DNA of 64,000 nucleotides from positions 310,001 to 374,000 of the forward strand of contig JAWZYV010011613.1 of the NCBI GenBank assembly GCA_038373885.1, in the 5' to 3' direction. The notes under the pieces were generated by a model, which had not been told where the DNA came from, did no database searches, and saw only the letters and a list, made by a program, of their open reading frames with translations. The stretch's first letter is position 1; every line of letters begins with the position of its first letter. The position numbers and the translations under genes were made by a program. This DNA is from Cheiracanthium punctorium. Taxonomy: Eukaryota; Arthropoda; Arachnida; Araneae; Cheiracanthiidae. This document shows, one piece after another, positions 12,181-22,396 of the stretch.

Positions 12181-12721
12181 TTTTAAATACGCACTAAAGT
12201 ATTATATATTAAAAGCGTATCATAATCCATGCGTCTTCCCTACTTTCTTTCCTTTATTCCATCAATTTCCATTTTATTTGGCAGCAAACTTGGCGATCAA
12301 TTATCGAAAATGGCAAACGTTGTGGGACCTTCAAGATTGTAATCTCCACCACCACCACCTCCGCGTTTTCTGGCAAAGACATTAGAAAATTATCTTCACC
12401 GTGACAGTTTATGTCTATAAAACCTGTATAAAAAATTTGTCTACAAATCATGTGTACCAAATAAAAATAGACAAATATCTGGGCTTGAACGAAATAGCAC
12501 TTTTACTAAAAAAACCCACAAAAATAAATGAATAAGTGAATAAATAAAAAAATCTGAAATCCATTCAGATTTTAAATACGCACTGAAGTGTTATATATTA
12601 AAAGCGTACCATAATCCATGCGTCCTCCTTATTTTCTTTCCTTATTCATGAAGTTGCAAAGTGTATCATTATTCATGAGTGTGCCGTATTTTTCATCCTT
12701 GTTCCATTGAACACATCTTTG

Positions 12722-12958
12722 GCCTCACCATGGCATAGTGGTTATATCACTGAAAATGGTAGACGGCCGAAGTGTGAAGTTCCCAGGTTCGGGTCCCATC
12801 GCGCGGTCGTCGATCTAACGGTCTGGAGTTTTGGTAGGTTTTCTCCAGATGTAACGTGAATACGCGATAGAACCCCTTAGAAAGTCCTCCTACCAAGGCA
12901 TCCCTCATCTTAGGCAGATACCCCTCGCGCAGGTTTGCCTTAATCACACACAATCACA
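12722..12958 (+). mobile_element. tRNA-derived SINE, family 1
   Basis: The head has an RNA polymerase III A-box-like TGGCATAGTGGTTATATC and a B-box-like GGTTCGGGTCCC. The body has the phrase GGTTTTCTCCAGATGTAACG and CCCCTTAGAAAGTCCTCC. Related copies in this window lie at 16559 (-), 19437 (-, head only), 26460 (-), 30545 (+), 44400 (-) and 55238 (-). Such elements are non-coding and are mobilised by LINE enzymes. Confidence 0.8.
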
Positions 12959-13714
12959 ATCACATTTTTGGAATCGAAATCCATCGTAAAATAACCTACT
13001 AAAACTGCTTTACAATCTACGCTTAGCATATTCCAACTACACTTCTCCGATTTAAATACAATTTAGAGTCTGCATCATAATCTATGAGTGCGCCGTGTTT
13101 AGCTTTATTGGGTTGATTTCTTCTTTAATGCAAGAATTCTCGTCAAGGTGGGGATTATTAAACATATGCAGTTACCACGACGGTTTTTTGTATTTATGTG
13201 GCAACCGTAGTTTAGAATTAAAATGGCGATTTTAAGCAACATGCAATTACGATATTCGATTACTTGTTTATTTACTTTGGGTTGCCATTTAATGTAGTTT
13301 TAGTAATTAAACGTCTTGAAATTCCTTAACTGGTGCATTTATCGCTAATTTGTTCACTCTAGTTGGTTGATTCCTACATTAACCCTCCACCCCCACTCTC
13401 GCAAAGGTGGCGATATCTATACGTATTCAGTTACGATGACGACTTTTTACATTTATGTGGGAACCGTACTATAAAAATGGCGGTTTGGAACAACATGTAA
13501 GTACAGCAGTACTTATTTGTTTAGTTATTTATTGAGGCTGCCAGTTAATGTAGTTTTAATAATCAAGAGTATATTCAAATTCCTTAACTGTTTTTTTATC
13601 TTCATTTTTTTTTTTCACCTTGCTCCTTTGGGAACGTTGAAACTTGAATATTGCTCCTAGAGACTCATGACTGCAAAGTTCGACAAAGTTCGGAAATTTT
13701 TAGGTTGGCGAGAG

Positions 13715-13740
13715 TATGTGTGTGTGTGTGTGGGGGGGGG
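13715..13740. repeat. TG microsatellite running into a G run
   Basis: About nine TG dinucleotides followed by nine or more G bases. Confidence 0.85.
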
Positions 13741-14377
13741 TTAAAATAAGAATCATGGTTTTCTTGTTCCATAGATTGCATCTTTGGAATCGAAATCTAT
13801 ATTAAAATCTCCTACTGAAACAGTTGCACAATCCTCGCCAAGCATATTCCAACTACACTTCATCATTTTACATACTATTTGGAATGGGCATCATAATCCA
13901 TGTATCCCGTTTTTGTCTTTTTCAATAAAGCACATATTTGGAATTGAAATCTATATTAACATCGCCTACTAACACTACTTTACGGTCTTCGCCAGGCATA
14001 TTCTAACTATACCTTTCTAGTAGCTAGCCAGATTCTATCGCCAGGCTTGGTTTGGCTTTGAAGTTATTTTTTGGCAGTAAAATTGGAGATCAGTTATAAA
14101 AAATCGCAAACCTTGGGCGACTTCCAAGATTCTTATCATCCTCTCCCCCACCTCCGCGTTATATGGCAAACACCTTAGAAAAGATATTCACCGTAACAGT
14201 TCATGTCTGCAAAACCTGTATACAAATGATGGCTACAAAGTTACGTAGACAAAAATCTGGGCGTGAACGAAGTAGCGCCCTAGTGCTAAAAATAACAAAC
14301 AAAACCAGCAACTTCTGAATTAAGTCTTGCAAATATTTTATTTAATTATACTGGATCTCTTACAAATATTATTTATG

Positions 14378-14690
14378 TGGGGCCGTGGCAGCCTAGTGGT
14401 TAAGGCTTTGGACCCGCAACTGGAAGGTTGCGGGTTCGATACCGTCGTAGCACTAAAGACCACCGTGTACACCCGGTGTACGTGTACGTTAAATCCGTGG
14501 TTCCGAAAGTCCTCTCGGCGGTCGCTAGCAGTTTCCGAGGGGTGCCAATATTCAGAACTCCCCGACCTTATGATGAGGTTCCAAATTGTGGCGGGAAATT
14601 CCGGGAAGGACGTATATGTAGCTCTAAGCGACACATTTAGTGACGCGAGCTGTCCTTTTCTGGCAAATAAACATTATTACGGTCGATAAA
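14378..14690 (+). mobile_element. tRNA-derived SINE, family 2
   Basis: The head has an A-box-like TGGCAGCCTAGTGGTTAAGGC (bases 14386-14406), an anticodon-arm-like stem and a B-box GGTTCGATACC at about 14432. The body is different from family 1, with GTACACCCGGTGTACGTGTAC (an inverted repeat, 14465-14485), GGCGGGAAATTCCGGG and ACGCGAGCTGTCC. It ends near CGATAAAATCGA. Open frames across it are incidental. Confidence 0.75.
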
Positions 14691-14745
14691 ATCGACAAAT
14701 TAATGTTTCTGATTTATTTCTACTTTTCTTTCTGCATTATTCATT

Positions 14746-14903
14746 TGACCAGGCGCGTAGCCAGGAAAATTTTTTTTTGGGGGGGATATGCGCCTGGAAA
14801 AATTTTCGGGGGGGGGGATATGAACTTATATGTGCATAAATAGACGGAATTTCATCACTAATCCAAAAATTTCGGGGGGGGGGATATATCCCCCCCTGGT
14901 CTA
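14746..14903. mobile_element. Second copy of the GCGTAGCC MITE
   Basis: Shares CAGGCGCGTAGCCAGG and the TGAACTTATATGTGCATAA core with 22-163. It has an extra partial head (GATATGCGCCTGG) and a degenerate right end. The outermost bases form GACCAGG...CCTGGTC. G runs on one strand and C runs on the other make the sequence strongly self-complementary. Confidence 0.65.
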
Positions 14904-16558
14904 AACACCCAACCGAAACTCTTACTACTGATTCATCCTTCGAACCACCTGACAAGCCAAGAGTGAACAGAGCTACCCCTGAAAGTAACTCGGTTACTTC
15001 CCACACATCGGCACGCCAAGAGATCGCCAACAATTTCACCCCCTTTTCAAGAAGGGTCAGTGCGTGACCCTGCAGATCTAGACTCACGGAAAATATCACG
15101 AGGATGGCCCCCGTTCTAAAGAAGGGATGGCAGAAGTGGAAATATAGCAACCCATAAATTACTCCAGCCAGTGTCATTGTGAAATCCGTGTGTGGTACAT
15201 GCAACGCTTTGAAGTACAGTATTTTGCAATGAATTTCGTGTATTGATATGGGAGATGTCTAGCAAGGGTATAATAAGAGTTCCTTAATCATCATCAATAA
15301 TTAAAACTTGTCTTTAGAAAAATATTTTTAAACGCTACAATGCTCGCACTTACTATCGCTTGTTTTGAAAAAAATTTTTTTTTAAATATTTTATTCTTTT
15401 TTTTTTTCACGATTTTAAAATTCGATAATTTTAATTTAAAATGCGTGCGCTCACTGTCTCAGGAAGGAAGGAAAAAAAGACCCCCTTTTGAACCCCCCTG
15501 AAGAAGGGAAATTTGAAGGAAGAAAATTGCGTTAACTATTTACATATTTACCTCAAAATTTACTTATTCGTTTTAGTTGTGGACGCAGGATCTTATTTTA
15601 GGCTGGGTATTCGGAGCACGTGACATGGCGTTTCCATTTTATAGTTGTCCTAGAAACTGCGCAGATAGTATCAAAACACGGACTAAAATAATCTTTCACA
15701 CATTATGAAGGTTTAATTTCTACCTGAAAATCAAAGTAAATTATCTGAATATTTTAATTGAATCCAACAAATTATTCGAAGAGTTTAGTTTCATAAATTG
15801 ACATTTATTTTCTTATTTTATAAAGATAGTTGCAAGTTATGCATAAATGTATAAATTTAATAATATCTGATGCTAAGAACTAATAAGTAGTTCGACAAAA
15901 TCCTCTAAAGTTTAAGACATTCTAAAATTTAAACTTTTGGTCAGAGAAAAGATAAAATCAGATTTTTTTTTTCCGGAAACATATATCGTAATTTAATGTG
16001 TTATCTTGAGTATTTGTAGAGCCTGAAATATTTGACCCATTAACCGTATATAGAACATTGTAAAACTAAAATAAAAAAAAAAACCCTGTTAAATTCTTTT
16101 TAAAAGCATTTTCTTAAATTCATGTTAAATATTGTTTGCAATTCCCCTAAAGAACTCTTGAGCAATGTGACAGAGGCGTTTAAAAGTTTAATGTTAAGAG
16201 AATCTTCATACACGGGTGATTTGTGAAACGTAAATTAATTTCATTTAAGTAATATTCCACAATATTTTTTTTTCAGGGTTTCCCGCAAGTACCCTACAGA
16301 GGGTGTTCACACATTTTTGTAACGATTTTGCAAAGATATAAATAGAAATAAATATAAGAATTTTATTTTCTAATGTGTTCAGTCTGATAGCCCTTTCTTT
16401 GAACCATCATATTACATCTTGATTTCAAAGATGAAAGTCCTTTTCTTAAAACATCAAGGCTGATATTGTTCCACTCCTCCATCACAATCTTGTAGTAATA
16501 TAATCTTTTGTAGTAATATATGAATGCATCTTGTGTTTGCGTGATTATGGCAACGCTA
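14904..16558. other. No confident gene; one ambiguous open stretch
   Basis: About 14930-15200 is GC-richer than its surroundings. It reads open for over 100 codons on the minus strand (hydrophobic) and also fairly open on the plus strand (hydrophilic, two stops). I recognise neither. The rest is AT-rich, with T runs at 15375-15410 and no recognisable element. Confidence 0.4.
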
Positions 16559-16703
16559 TACTAGGGCAATCTGCCAAGGATGGGGGGGTGCCTAGGTAGG
16601 AGAACTTTCTAAGGGGTTCTAAAGCGTATTCAAGTTACATCTGGAAAAAACCTACAAAAAATCCAGACTGTTAGATCGACAGCTGCTCGATGGGACCCGA
16701 TCC
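16559..16703 (-). mobile_element. SINE family 1, 5'-truncated copy
   Basis: Reading the minus strand, a B-box-like GATCGGGTCCCATCG is followed by the family body (GTAGGTTTTTTCCAGATGTAAC and CCCCTTAGAAAGTTCTCC; the first phrase is at about 16630-16651). The tRNA-like A-box part is replaced on the right by the repeat at 16697-16794. Confidence 0.7.
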
Positions 16704-16794
16704 CGGGAGCGTTTTCCCAAACCCTCAAGACTTCACGCACTTGGCGAAAACAGGAGCGCGCCAACGATTTGGCGGAAGAGAGGAGTTACGCGAG
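16697..16794 (+). repeat. 95-bp repeat, inverted relative to 19351-19446
   Basis: The stretch from TCCCGGGAGCGTTTTCCC through CTCAAGACTTCACGCACTTGG to GCGGAAGAGAG (with the middle phrase at 16726-16746) is found on the minus strand at 19351-19446. In both places it abuts SINE family 1 sequence at the CCCGGGA point. Confidence 0.7.
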
Positions 16795-17587
16795 CTTGTA
16801 GTCGCTATAAGGTTGCAGTGCTAGTAAGACCGCCTCAAGAATTTATGATGTAATAACAGGCGCGCTTTTCTGATGTGTTTAAAAAATGTAATTAGTTTAA
16901 TATATTGGTAGAATATGAAAAGTATATAATATGATTGTATATATAAAACATTTATTTATAGATAAAATTTAACTTATCGGCTCCGCAATTTTATCCTAGG
17001 CACTTTAAAATTGTTTATCGCATGTTCTTTTTGGCGCCATCTACTTTCTTTTGAGCGTAATTATCAGAATAGGTTTATTGATCTATTGCATTTAATAAAC
17101 ATGTCTCCGATATATTTAAAGAATGTAATTTGTTAAATAATAAATGGTAGAGTAAGAAATGTATATAATTATACATTCTGTATTATGTACATTTGTGTTT
17201 TTATCTGTAAAGCCATTCATTTACAGATAAAAACACAACTTAAATGCTTAAAACTTTTCTATAAGCACTTCAAAAAAATGCCTAATATTTTTAATTTGGT
17301 GCTACCGACGTTTTTTTTTTTAATTTTTTTTAACGGATTTGTCTTAGTAATAGTAGATTTCTTAATTTTCTGTTGTAAGTTTAATTTCTAGCTTCATATT
17401 GAAACATATAGTTATTTTTTCCTTATTATTCAAAACTGAGAACATGCAAAATAAGTCAATATTTCGTTATCAAGCGTAATGAATTCACCAAGAAATTTTT
17501 TTAACTAATCTTCAATAATAAACTATCATTTTTATATATTGAGAAATTTTACTGTGATGATTCCACTTTTTATCTATTTGATTGCCG
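16795..17587. other. AT-rich spacer
   Basis: A short inverted phrase GTGTTTTTATCTGTAAA / TTTACAGATAAAAACAC lies near 17196-17237 and could fold into a hairpin of about 17 bp. Otherwise nothing is recognised. The 68-codon open frame at 17185 is low-complexity. Confidence 0.5.
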
Positions 17588-17739
17588 CACAGCCAGCTGT
17601 CGTAAAAAAAGGGGTCTCTAGATCTGTGGCACGCGATGAACGTTTCGATCGTCCGCCCTCTTGCTGGTAGTTAAGTCGAGCGATGGCAACGGCTGCCCTT
17701 TTTTCAGCATTGGGAAAGGGTTGCGCCTCAAAGGGTTAA
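17588..17739 (+). repeat. 152-bp segment, copy joined to the THAP relic
   Basis: Partner of 9571-9722, with a few substitutions. Its last 28 bases, after CCCTTTTTTCAG, are in frame with the THAP-like residues that follow. Confidence 0.7.
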
Positions 17740-18308
17740 CGCCAAAAATGCTCGAATGTGCAGCGAACACTTCGAAGAAAGCCATTATATTGATGACTTA
17801 CAAAACAGACTTTTAGGTCTGCCTATAAGAAAAATATTAAAAGATTCCTACAGTTAATTTACCTTCTTTTAAATTGGAAGAAAAAACAAATCCTAGATCG
17901 GAAAGGCAAAAAAAAGAGGAAAGATTCGGAAGATATTTTCAGTAGACTAAGTATAATTTAAGTCCTAAGAAAATACGATCAGAAGATACAATAAAGGATG
18001 ATGATGAAGTAAACTTGAATGAAAGTTCAACGAAAGACAGTTGTAAAAACTGTGATGCACTGGAAGAAGAAATCAGCAGTTTAAAAATTGAGTTAGAATG
18101 TGCAAGAAGGAAATTAACAATATTAAAAAATAAAAATCGTCGTTCATTTAAAATCATGGCACAGAAATTAAAAAGAACCCTTCTGTATAAAAAAAATAAA
18201 ACATCTGAAATTGAAAAATTAAAAAGGAAAGTATGCATCCTGGATAAAGAGAACAGAAAATTAAAGAATCTAAACGAAAAATCTTTTTACTTTATTAAAA
18301 TATTATAG
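17712..18308 (+). pseudogene. THAP-domain / coiled-coil transposase relic
   Basis: From an acceptor-like TTTTTTCAG, the frame reads a WERV segment, then ARMCSEHFEE, which is the conserved C-x-x-H-F end of a THAP zinc-binding domain, then a LP-rich stretch typical just after THAP domains, a stop near 17852, and a lysine-rich region. A second frame from about 18015 codes for 97 residues. It contains CKNCDALEEE and a long Glu/Lys coiled coil with regularly spaced Leu and Ile, ending at a stop. THAP plus coiled coil is the N-terminal layout of P-element-type transposases and of THAP proteins derived from them. At least one stop and a frame change break it, and no catalytic domain follows. It is therefore likely a relic. 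The exact family is inferred. Confidence 0.65.
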
Positions 18309-19350
18309 AAAGTACTTATATAATTGTTTTGCACCTTAAAAAATTAGTTAATAAAGTAAAACAATAAAATTAACTATTCACATTAAATCTTTTTAAAAAT
18401 ATCAGCTTTAAGCATTATTAGAATCGACTTTACAGACGAAAAGAAAAAATTAGTTTTTGTGTTTTTATCGGCGATCTTCAATTGGTCTTTCATTTAAAAA
18501 AAAAATTATCATCTTCAACACTTTTAATAAGACGGTGAAAAGTTTCTAGTCCTATTACAGCATCCGGAAAACTAAGAATTTCTGCAATCTCTTATTCAGT
18601 TTAGCTCATTTCTTAATTTTCTGTAACCTCATGAATTTCATGCACTGTTAGCATTTCACTGGCCAATGCCATACTTTTTCAGTCCTAAAAATTGATTTTT
18701 CTAACAGTAATAAGAAAGGGAAAAAAAATTAAAAACAAAACAAAACAAAAAAACGAAAGTCACATGTAAACGCGCTCTGAATGTAAACTTAGAAGTGGAA
18801 AAAGACTTTTTAAGCAGGAAAGTGTTTGGAACGAAACTTTTTAAACGGGTTGTTTTCACATTGTAAGAATAGGAAAAAATAGGGAACCGCAAATAAGAAC
18901 TTTTTAGGCGGGAATTTTTTAAATGGGTTTTACTGTATATTTTTTAACATTTAAAATTTAAACACACACACACACACACATATATAAATAAAGTTGGTGC
19001 ATAATGTTTTATTTTGAATGATTCTTTTCTTTCTTTTTTTAGAAAACAATCCTATATTCATTACTTTATCTCAAAACAGAAAATCTGGTTTCTACTTGAA
19101 TATATTTTTGAGAGCCTATGTATATTATATATTACTAATAGAAAGGGATTCACAGAAGCAATTGTTTTAATTTTTCCTAAAAATATATCACACTAAATCT
19201 AAAATGTCATAGATAACATTTTAAGTGAGAAAAATCTAATAAAAGTCATTGAGAAAACATTATCTCCACGACTTCTCCCCTGTCTTCACATCTGGCAGGC
19301 GATTGACCCAGCCCTTGTGATTCTATAGCCCTGATGAGAGGGTGGCTTTC
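18309..19350. other. AT-rich spacer
   Basis: A short CA tract (about 18962-18980) runs into TATATA. No recognised element, and the open frames here are low-complexity. Confidence 0.5.
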
Positions 19351-19505
19351 GCAATGCACGTCTCTCTTCCGCCAAACCGTTGGCTCCCTCCTGTTTTCGC
19401 CAAGTGCGTGAAGTCTTGAGGGTTTGGGAAAACGCATCCCGGGACCTTCACTCTTCGGCCGTCTACCATTTTCAGTGACACAACTACTGTGCGATGGTAA
19501 GGCTA
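19351..19505 (-). mobile_element. SINE family 1 head joined to a different body
   Basis: On the minus strand the tRNA-like head (CATCGCACAGTAGTTGTG, ATGGTAGACGGCCGAAG) resembles the 12722 SINE. After GGTCCCGGGA the sequence switches to the 95-bp repeat also found at 16697-16794 instead of the usual SINE body. This may be a separate SINE subfamily or a template-switched copy. Confidence 0.6.
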
Positions 19506-20225
19506 TAAATGTATCTTAAAGTAGAAATATAATTAAACTCATCTTCGTTTAGAAATATATTTAATTTTATATTTCAATTCCATTCATTATCACTGAAAAA
19601 TAACGTTCAATAAATACTTGTCACACATTTTTGCTTTCATGCCTTTTAAGATGCAATTTATTCCAGGAAAAATTCATGTATATGTAAAAAAAAAAAAGTT
19701 ACTATTGCATTTGTTTGTTCATCTTAAAATACACTGGAATAAAATAAACTAGAAGTTTCAGTAGAAAATTTTACTTAATTGAAGTTTTAGACGTATTTCG
19801 TATTTTGTGTGTATTAAGAAAATACGTGTATTTTGTATTTTTTCAATTTAGAAAGCATTTTGCATTTTGTAATTGTAATTTTTTGTGTTTGAATAAATGT
19901 AATTTGTATTTTGCATCGAAAATACATTTTTTTTATGTATTTTGCCCAACTCTGCTTCTGTAGCTGCTTTCAAAGAGCATTGCAGAGCAAGCAGTAATTA
20001 TTTTTATTTCCAACGGAGGGGAGAGTATGAGGGAGCGTCCTCTAAGTGAAACTGTACTCCCCCTCTCTAAACAGCGGGGGATGAGGGGGAGAAAAACAAT
20101 AAACTTTAGGTTTACCATTGCCAATCTCTGGGAAGATAGGAAGTATAGTTTGGCTGCCTTAACTTGGCAGTCGACCTTGGGCGATTTCATTCCTTGAGAG
20201 GGGTCGCTCATTGAAAGGTTACTAC
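19506..20225. other. AT-rich spacer with a G/C-skewed patch
   Basis: About 19800-19945 repeats TTTTGTATTTTG-like phrases. From 19960 the base composition shifts to a GA-rich patch (GGGGGATGAGGGGGAG at about 20077) bordering the next region. No gene recognised. Confidence 0.45.
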
Positions 20226-20740
20226 ATGCTACTGCTTAATTGGCTACAGCTTTTTTCGCCAAGTGGGGAGAATTTCTGGTGGTCATCCGGTCTCCCACCC
20301 CCCAGAGTGAAAGCGAATAAAAGGGCACACCCTGCTCCGCTCGCTCATTCTTCATTGTGCTAGAAATTTCCTGTATCCGCGATAAGGTGCCAATTACGGA
20401 TACCTGATTTTACCCCGAAGGAGAACCTGTTATCGAATTTCCCCAGTGGACTCGACCAAATTCACGTGACCGACTGCCAAGTTAACGTGGCCGGACTATA
20501 ACTCTGTTCACTCCTCTCGCTTGGCCAATAACTAAGCTAGACTCGCCGTGTCTAGTGAAGCATTAGTCCCTCTCCTATTTAAAGCTTGCTCTCCTGAGTT
20601 TCTACCTCATTTCTTTAGGATACTTTATCCCAGTTCTCTTCACTTGCTCGTAACTTGCAGTTGAGGGACTGCGCTCCAGGCACAGCACAGACCATCCAGC
20701 ACTTATCTAAACCTTCTTGCTCCCACTGATGATGGTAAGT
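20226..20740 (+). promoter_or_regulatory. GC-richer promoter-like or solo-LTR-like block
   Basis: This block is visibly richer in G+C than its flanks. It has two TATA-like motifs, GAATAAAAGGG (about 20311) and CTATTTAAAGC (about 20575). Each is followed about 30 bases later by a TCATT initiator-like motif. The block ends in ATGATGGTAAGT (about 20729), which could be a start codon next to a 5' splice donor. A solo LTR would look similar. No TG...CA boundaries or target duplication could be fixed, so its identity is open. Confidence 0.35.
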
Positions 20741-22396
20741 CATACTTTCCGAAACCGGTCTACTGCTTTAACACTCATTGGTGTAAACTAACTTTGCTCC
20801 TTTCAATGTTAATTATTTTACGCTAAGCTGAAATTTTATATAAACCGACCATACCTCTAGAAGTTCTCGTTTTAGTGCTCTGTTAAGCACCTCAGCCCTA
20901 TATAGGGACTCTCTTGGTTCATCCAGCGCAAAACGCCTTGTTTTACATTCCACTTTTACACCAGGTGTTGCAACCACAGCAGCATCTTCGGGATTAATGA
21001 GAATCGTATGGATCTAAAGTAAAACGATAAAAGTTAAAACATTTTAAAATGTACATAGAACTTTGCGGTAAATGACATTTACAAAAATCGAGAAAATATG
21101 GAAATTTCTTATGAATTTGTAGATATACATCGTATAAAATGTGACACTAATAAGAAGTCGGCGAGATTTATTGATGACAAAGATGTCGTGAGTAAAAGTA
21201 AAGGCATATTTTGTTTCTTTAGCTTTATACAGAATATTTGAATATTTTTTGAGTCATGGGGCTTTTTAAGAAATGTTTTATATTCATTAAGGTGTTAGGT
21301 TTGTGACAGTATTGTCTTTTCATAATCAACTGGAAGCAAGTAAAAAATTGATTGTAAAAAATTTCTAAATTGATGTTTAAAAGTTTGAAAGTTGAATTTT
21401 TAAAGTTTCTACTCTTTCGTTTAATAATGACATTGCTTCAATTTGCTTTTCTGTATTCAATGTTATAAATATATTCTACTAATTTGCATAAAATTGGTTC
21501 ATTGTATATTTAATAATTGAGATCACATATAAAATATTTTCCTATATTAAAGATTGTTTGGAATTATTTCTAATGCAAAATCAATACACAATACTGGGAT
21601 GCATCGAAAATTTTTCGAATGTAACATCAATATTGGGTGAATATTGGCTCGCTGTGCATTTTCATTATTGATTTTAGAGTGGAAATGTTGATGAAATTTT
21701 CGCAGTATTGCGGCAACAGAATTGGTAGGCAGTACTATTTTGCTACTATGGAGAATCTATGTGATGTTACTTGGAGAAAACTTTCTTTTACGTCTAAGTC
21801 ATAGAAATGATGTATTGCAATTAGCGGTTATAAAAGTTTTAGAATAAGTAAGCACCTACACAAATATTACGACGGATGTCATTATACGAGTATTTATTGT
21901 TTTATACTTAACGTATGGCATGAATAATTTCTGATTTTATTGTTACTGTTTTTATTTATTTCTACCCATATTTTGCTAATGTATGCACGCTAAAAAGTAT
22001 TTTGTTAAGAACTAAGAACTAAGTATATTATTTGGAATAGCATAACTATAGTTTTCGTATTTCCGTAAATTATTGCATTAATTATCAAATAACATTAATT
22101 ACTACTACTAAAGTTAAACTTCATAGTGCTTAAATAAAATCTTACCTTTTCCTATTTTTCTCTGTTGAAATGAATTCTTAGCTGAATGAAAAGCCAATCC
22201 CGCGGGATTGCCGGGATCCCGCAGGATCAAAAAGTCTCAATCTCGAAATCCCGCGAAAGGAAAAACAGTGCGGGATTGCATTCCCTAATTTCTTCAAATT
22301 AAAACTGTAGATATATAAAAGTGTACATTTTTATGATTAAATAAACTAATTAGTCTTTGAAACTTTCAGCCAGTAGTTTGATGGGTTAAAAAAATA
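20741..22396. other. AT-rich non-coding stretch
   Basis: No gene seen. A block at about 21840-22010 (AACGTATGGCATGAATAATT) recurs diverged at 24285-24440. At 22195-22275 a short GC-rich piece with CCCGCGGGATTGCCGGGATC looks like an isolated transposon end. Confidence 0.5.

Larger units (their letters stand above)
12181..14320. repeat. Array of diverged duplicated segments
   Basis: Several blocks recur in a decayed form. ATTAAAAGCGTA(T/C)CATAATCCATGCG occurs at about 12208 and 12599. A block with GGCAAAC and CACCTCCGCGTT occurs at about 12280-12450 and 14070-14240. TTGGAATCGAAATC followed by CATATTCCAACTACACTTC occurs at about 12968 and 13786, with a third, shorter version at 13937. A GTTACNACGACG/TTTATGTGG block occurs at about 13160 and 13430. 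No protein-like frame runs through these blocks. A SINE is inserted at 12722-12958. Confidence 0.7.

Noticed and set aside
14385..14450. A tRNA gene at the head of the family 2 SINE
   Set aside because: A- and B-box words are present, but the acceptor stem does not close and a long non-tRNA body follows, so it is a SINE.
17939..18238. Minus-strand 99-codon frame as a missing receptor C-terminal coiled-coil exon
   Set aside because: The coiled coil is on the plus strand, opposite to the receptor, and belongs with the THAP relic.
18015..18308. A free-standing coiled-coil gene
   Set aside because: It follows THAP-domain residues with a stop and frame change between, so it is better read as part of one broken transposase.
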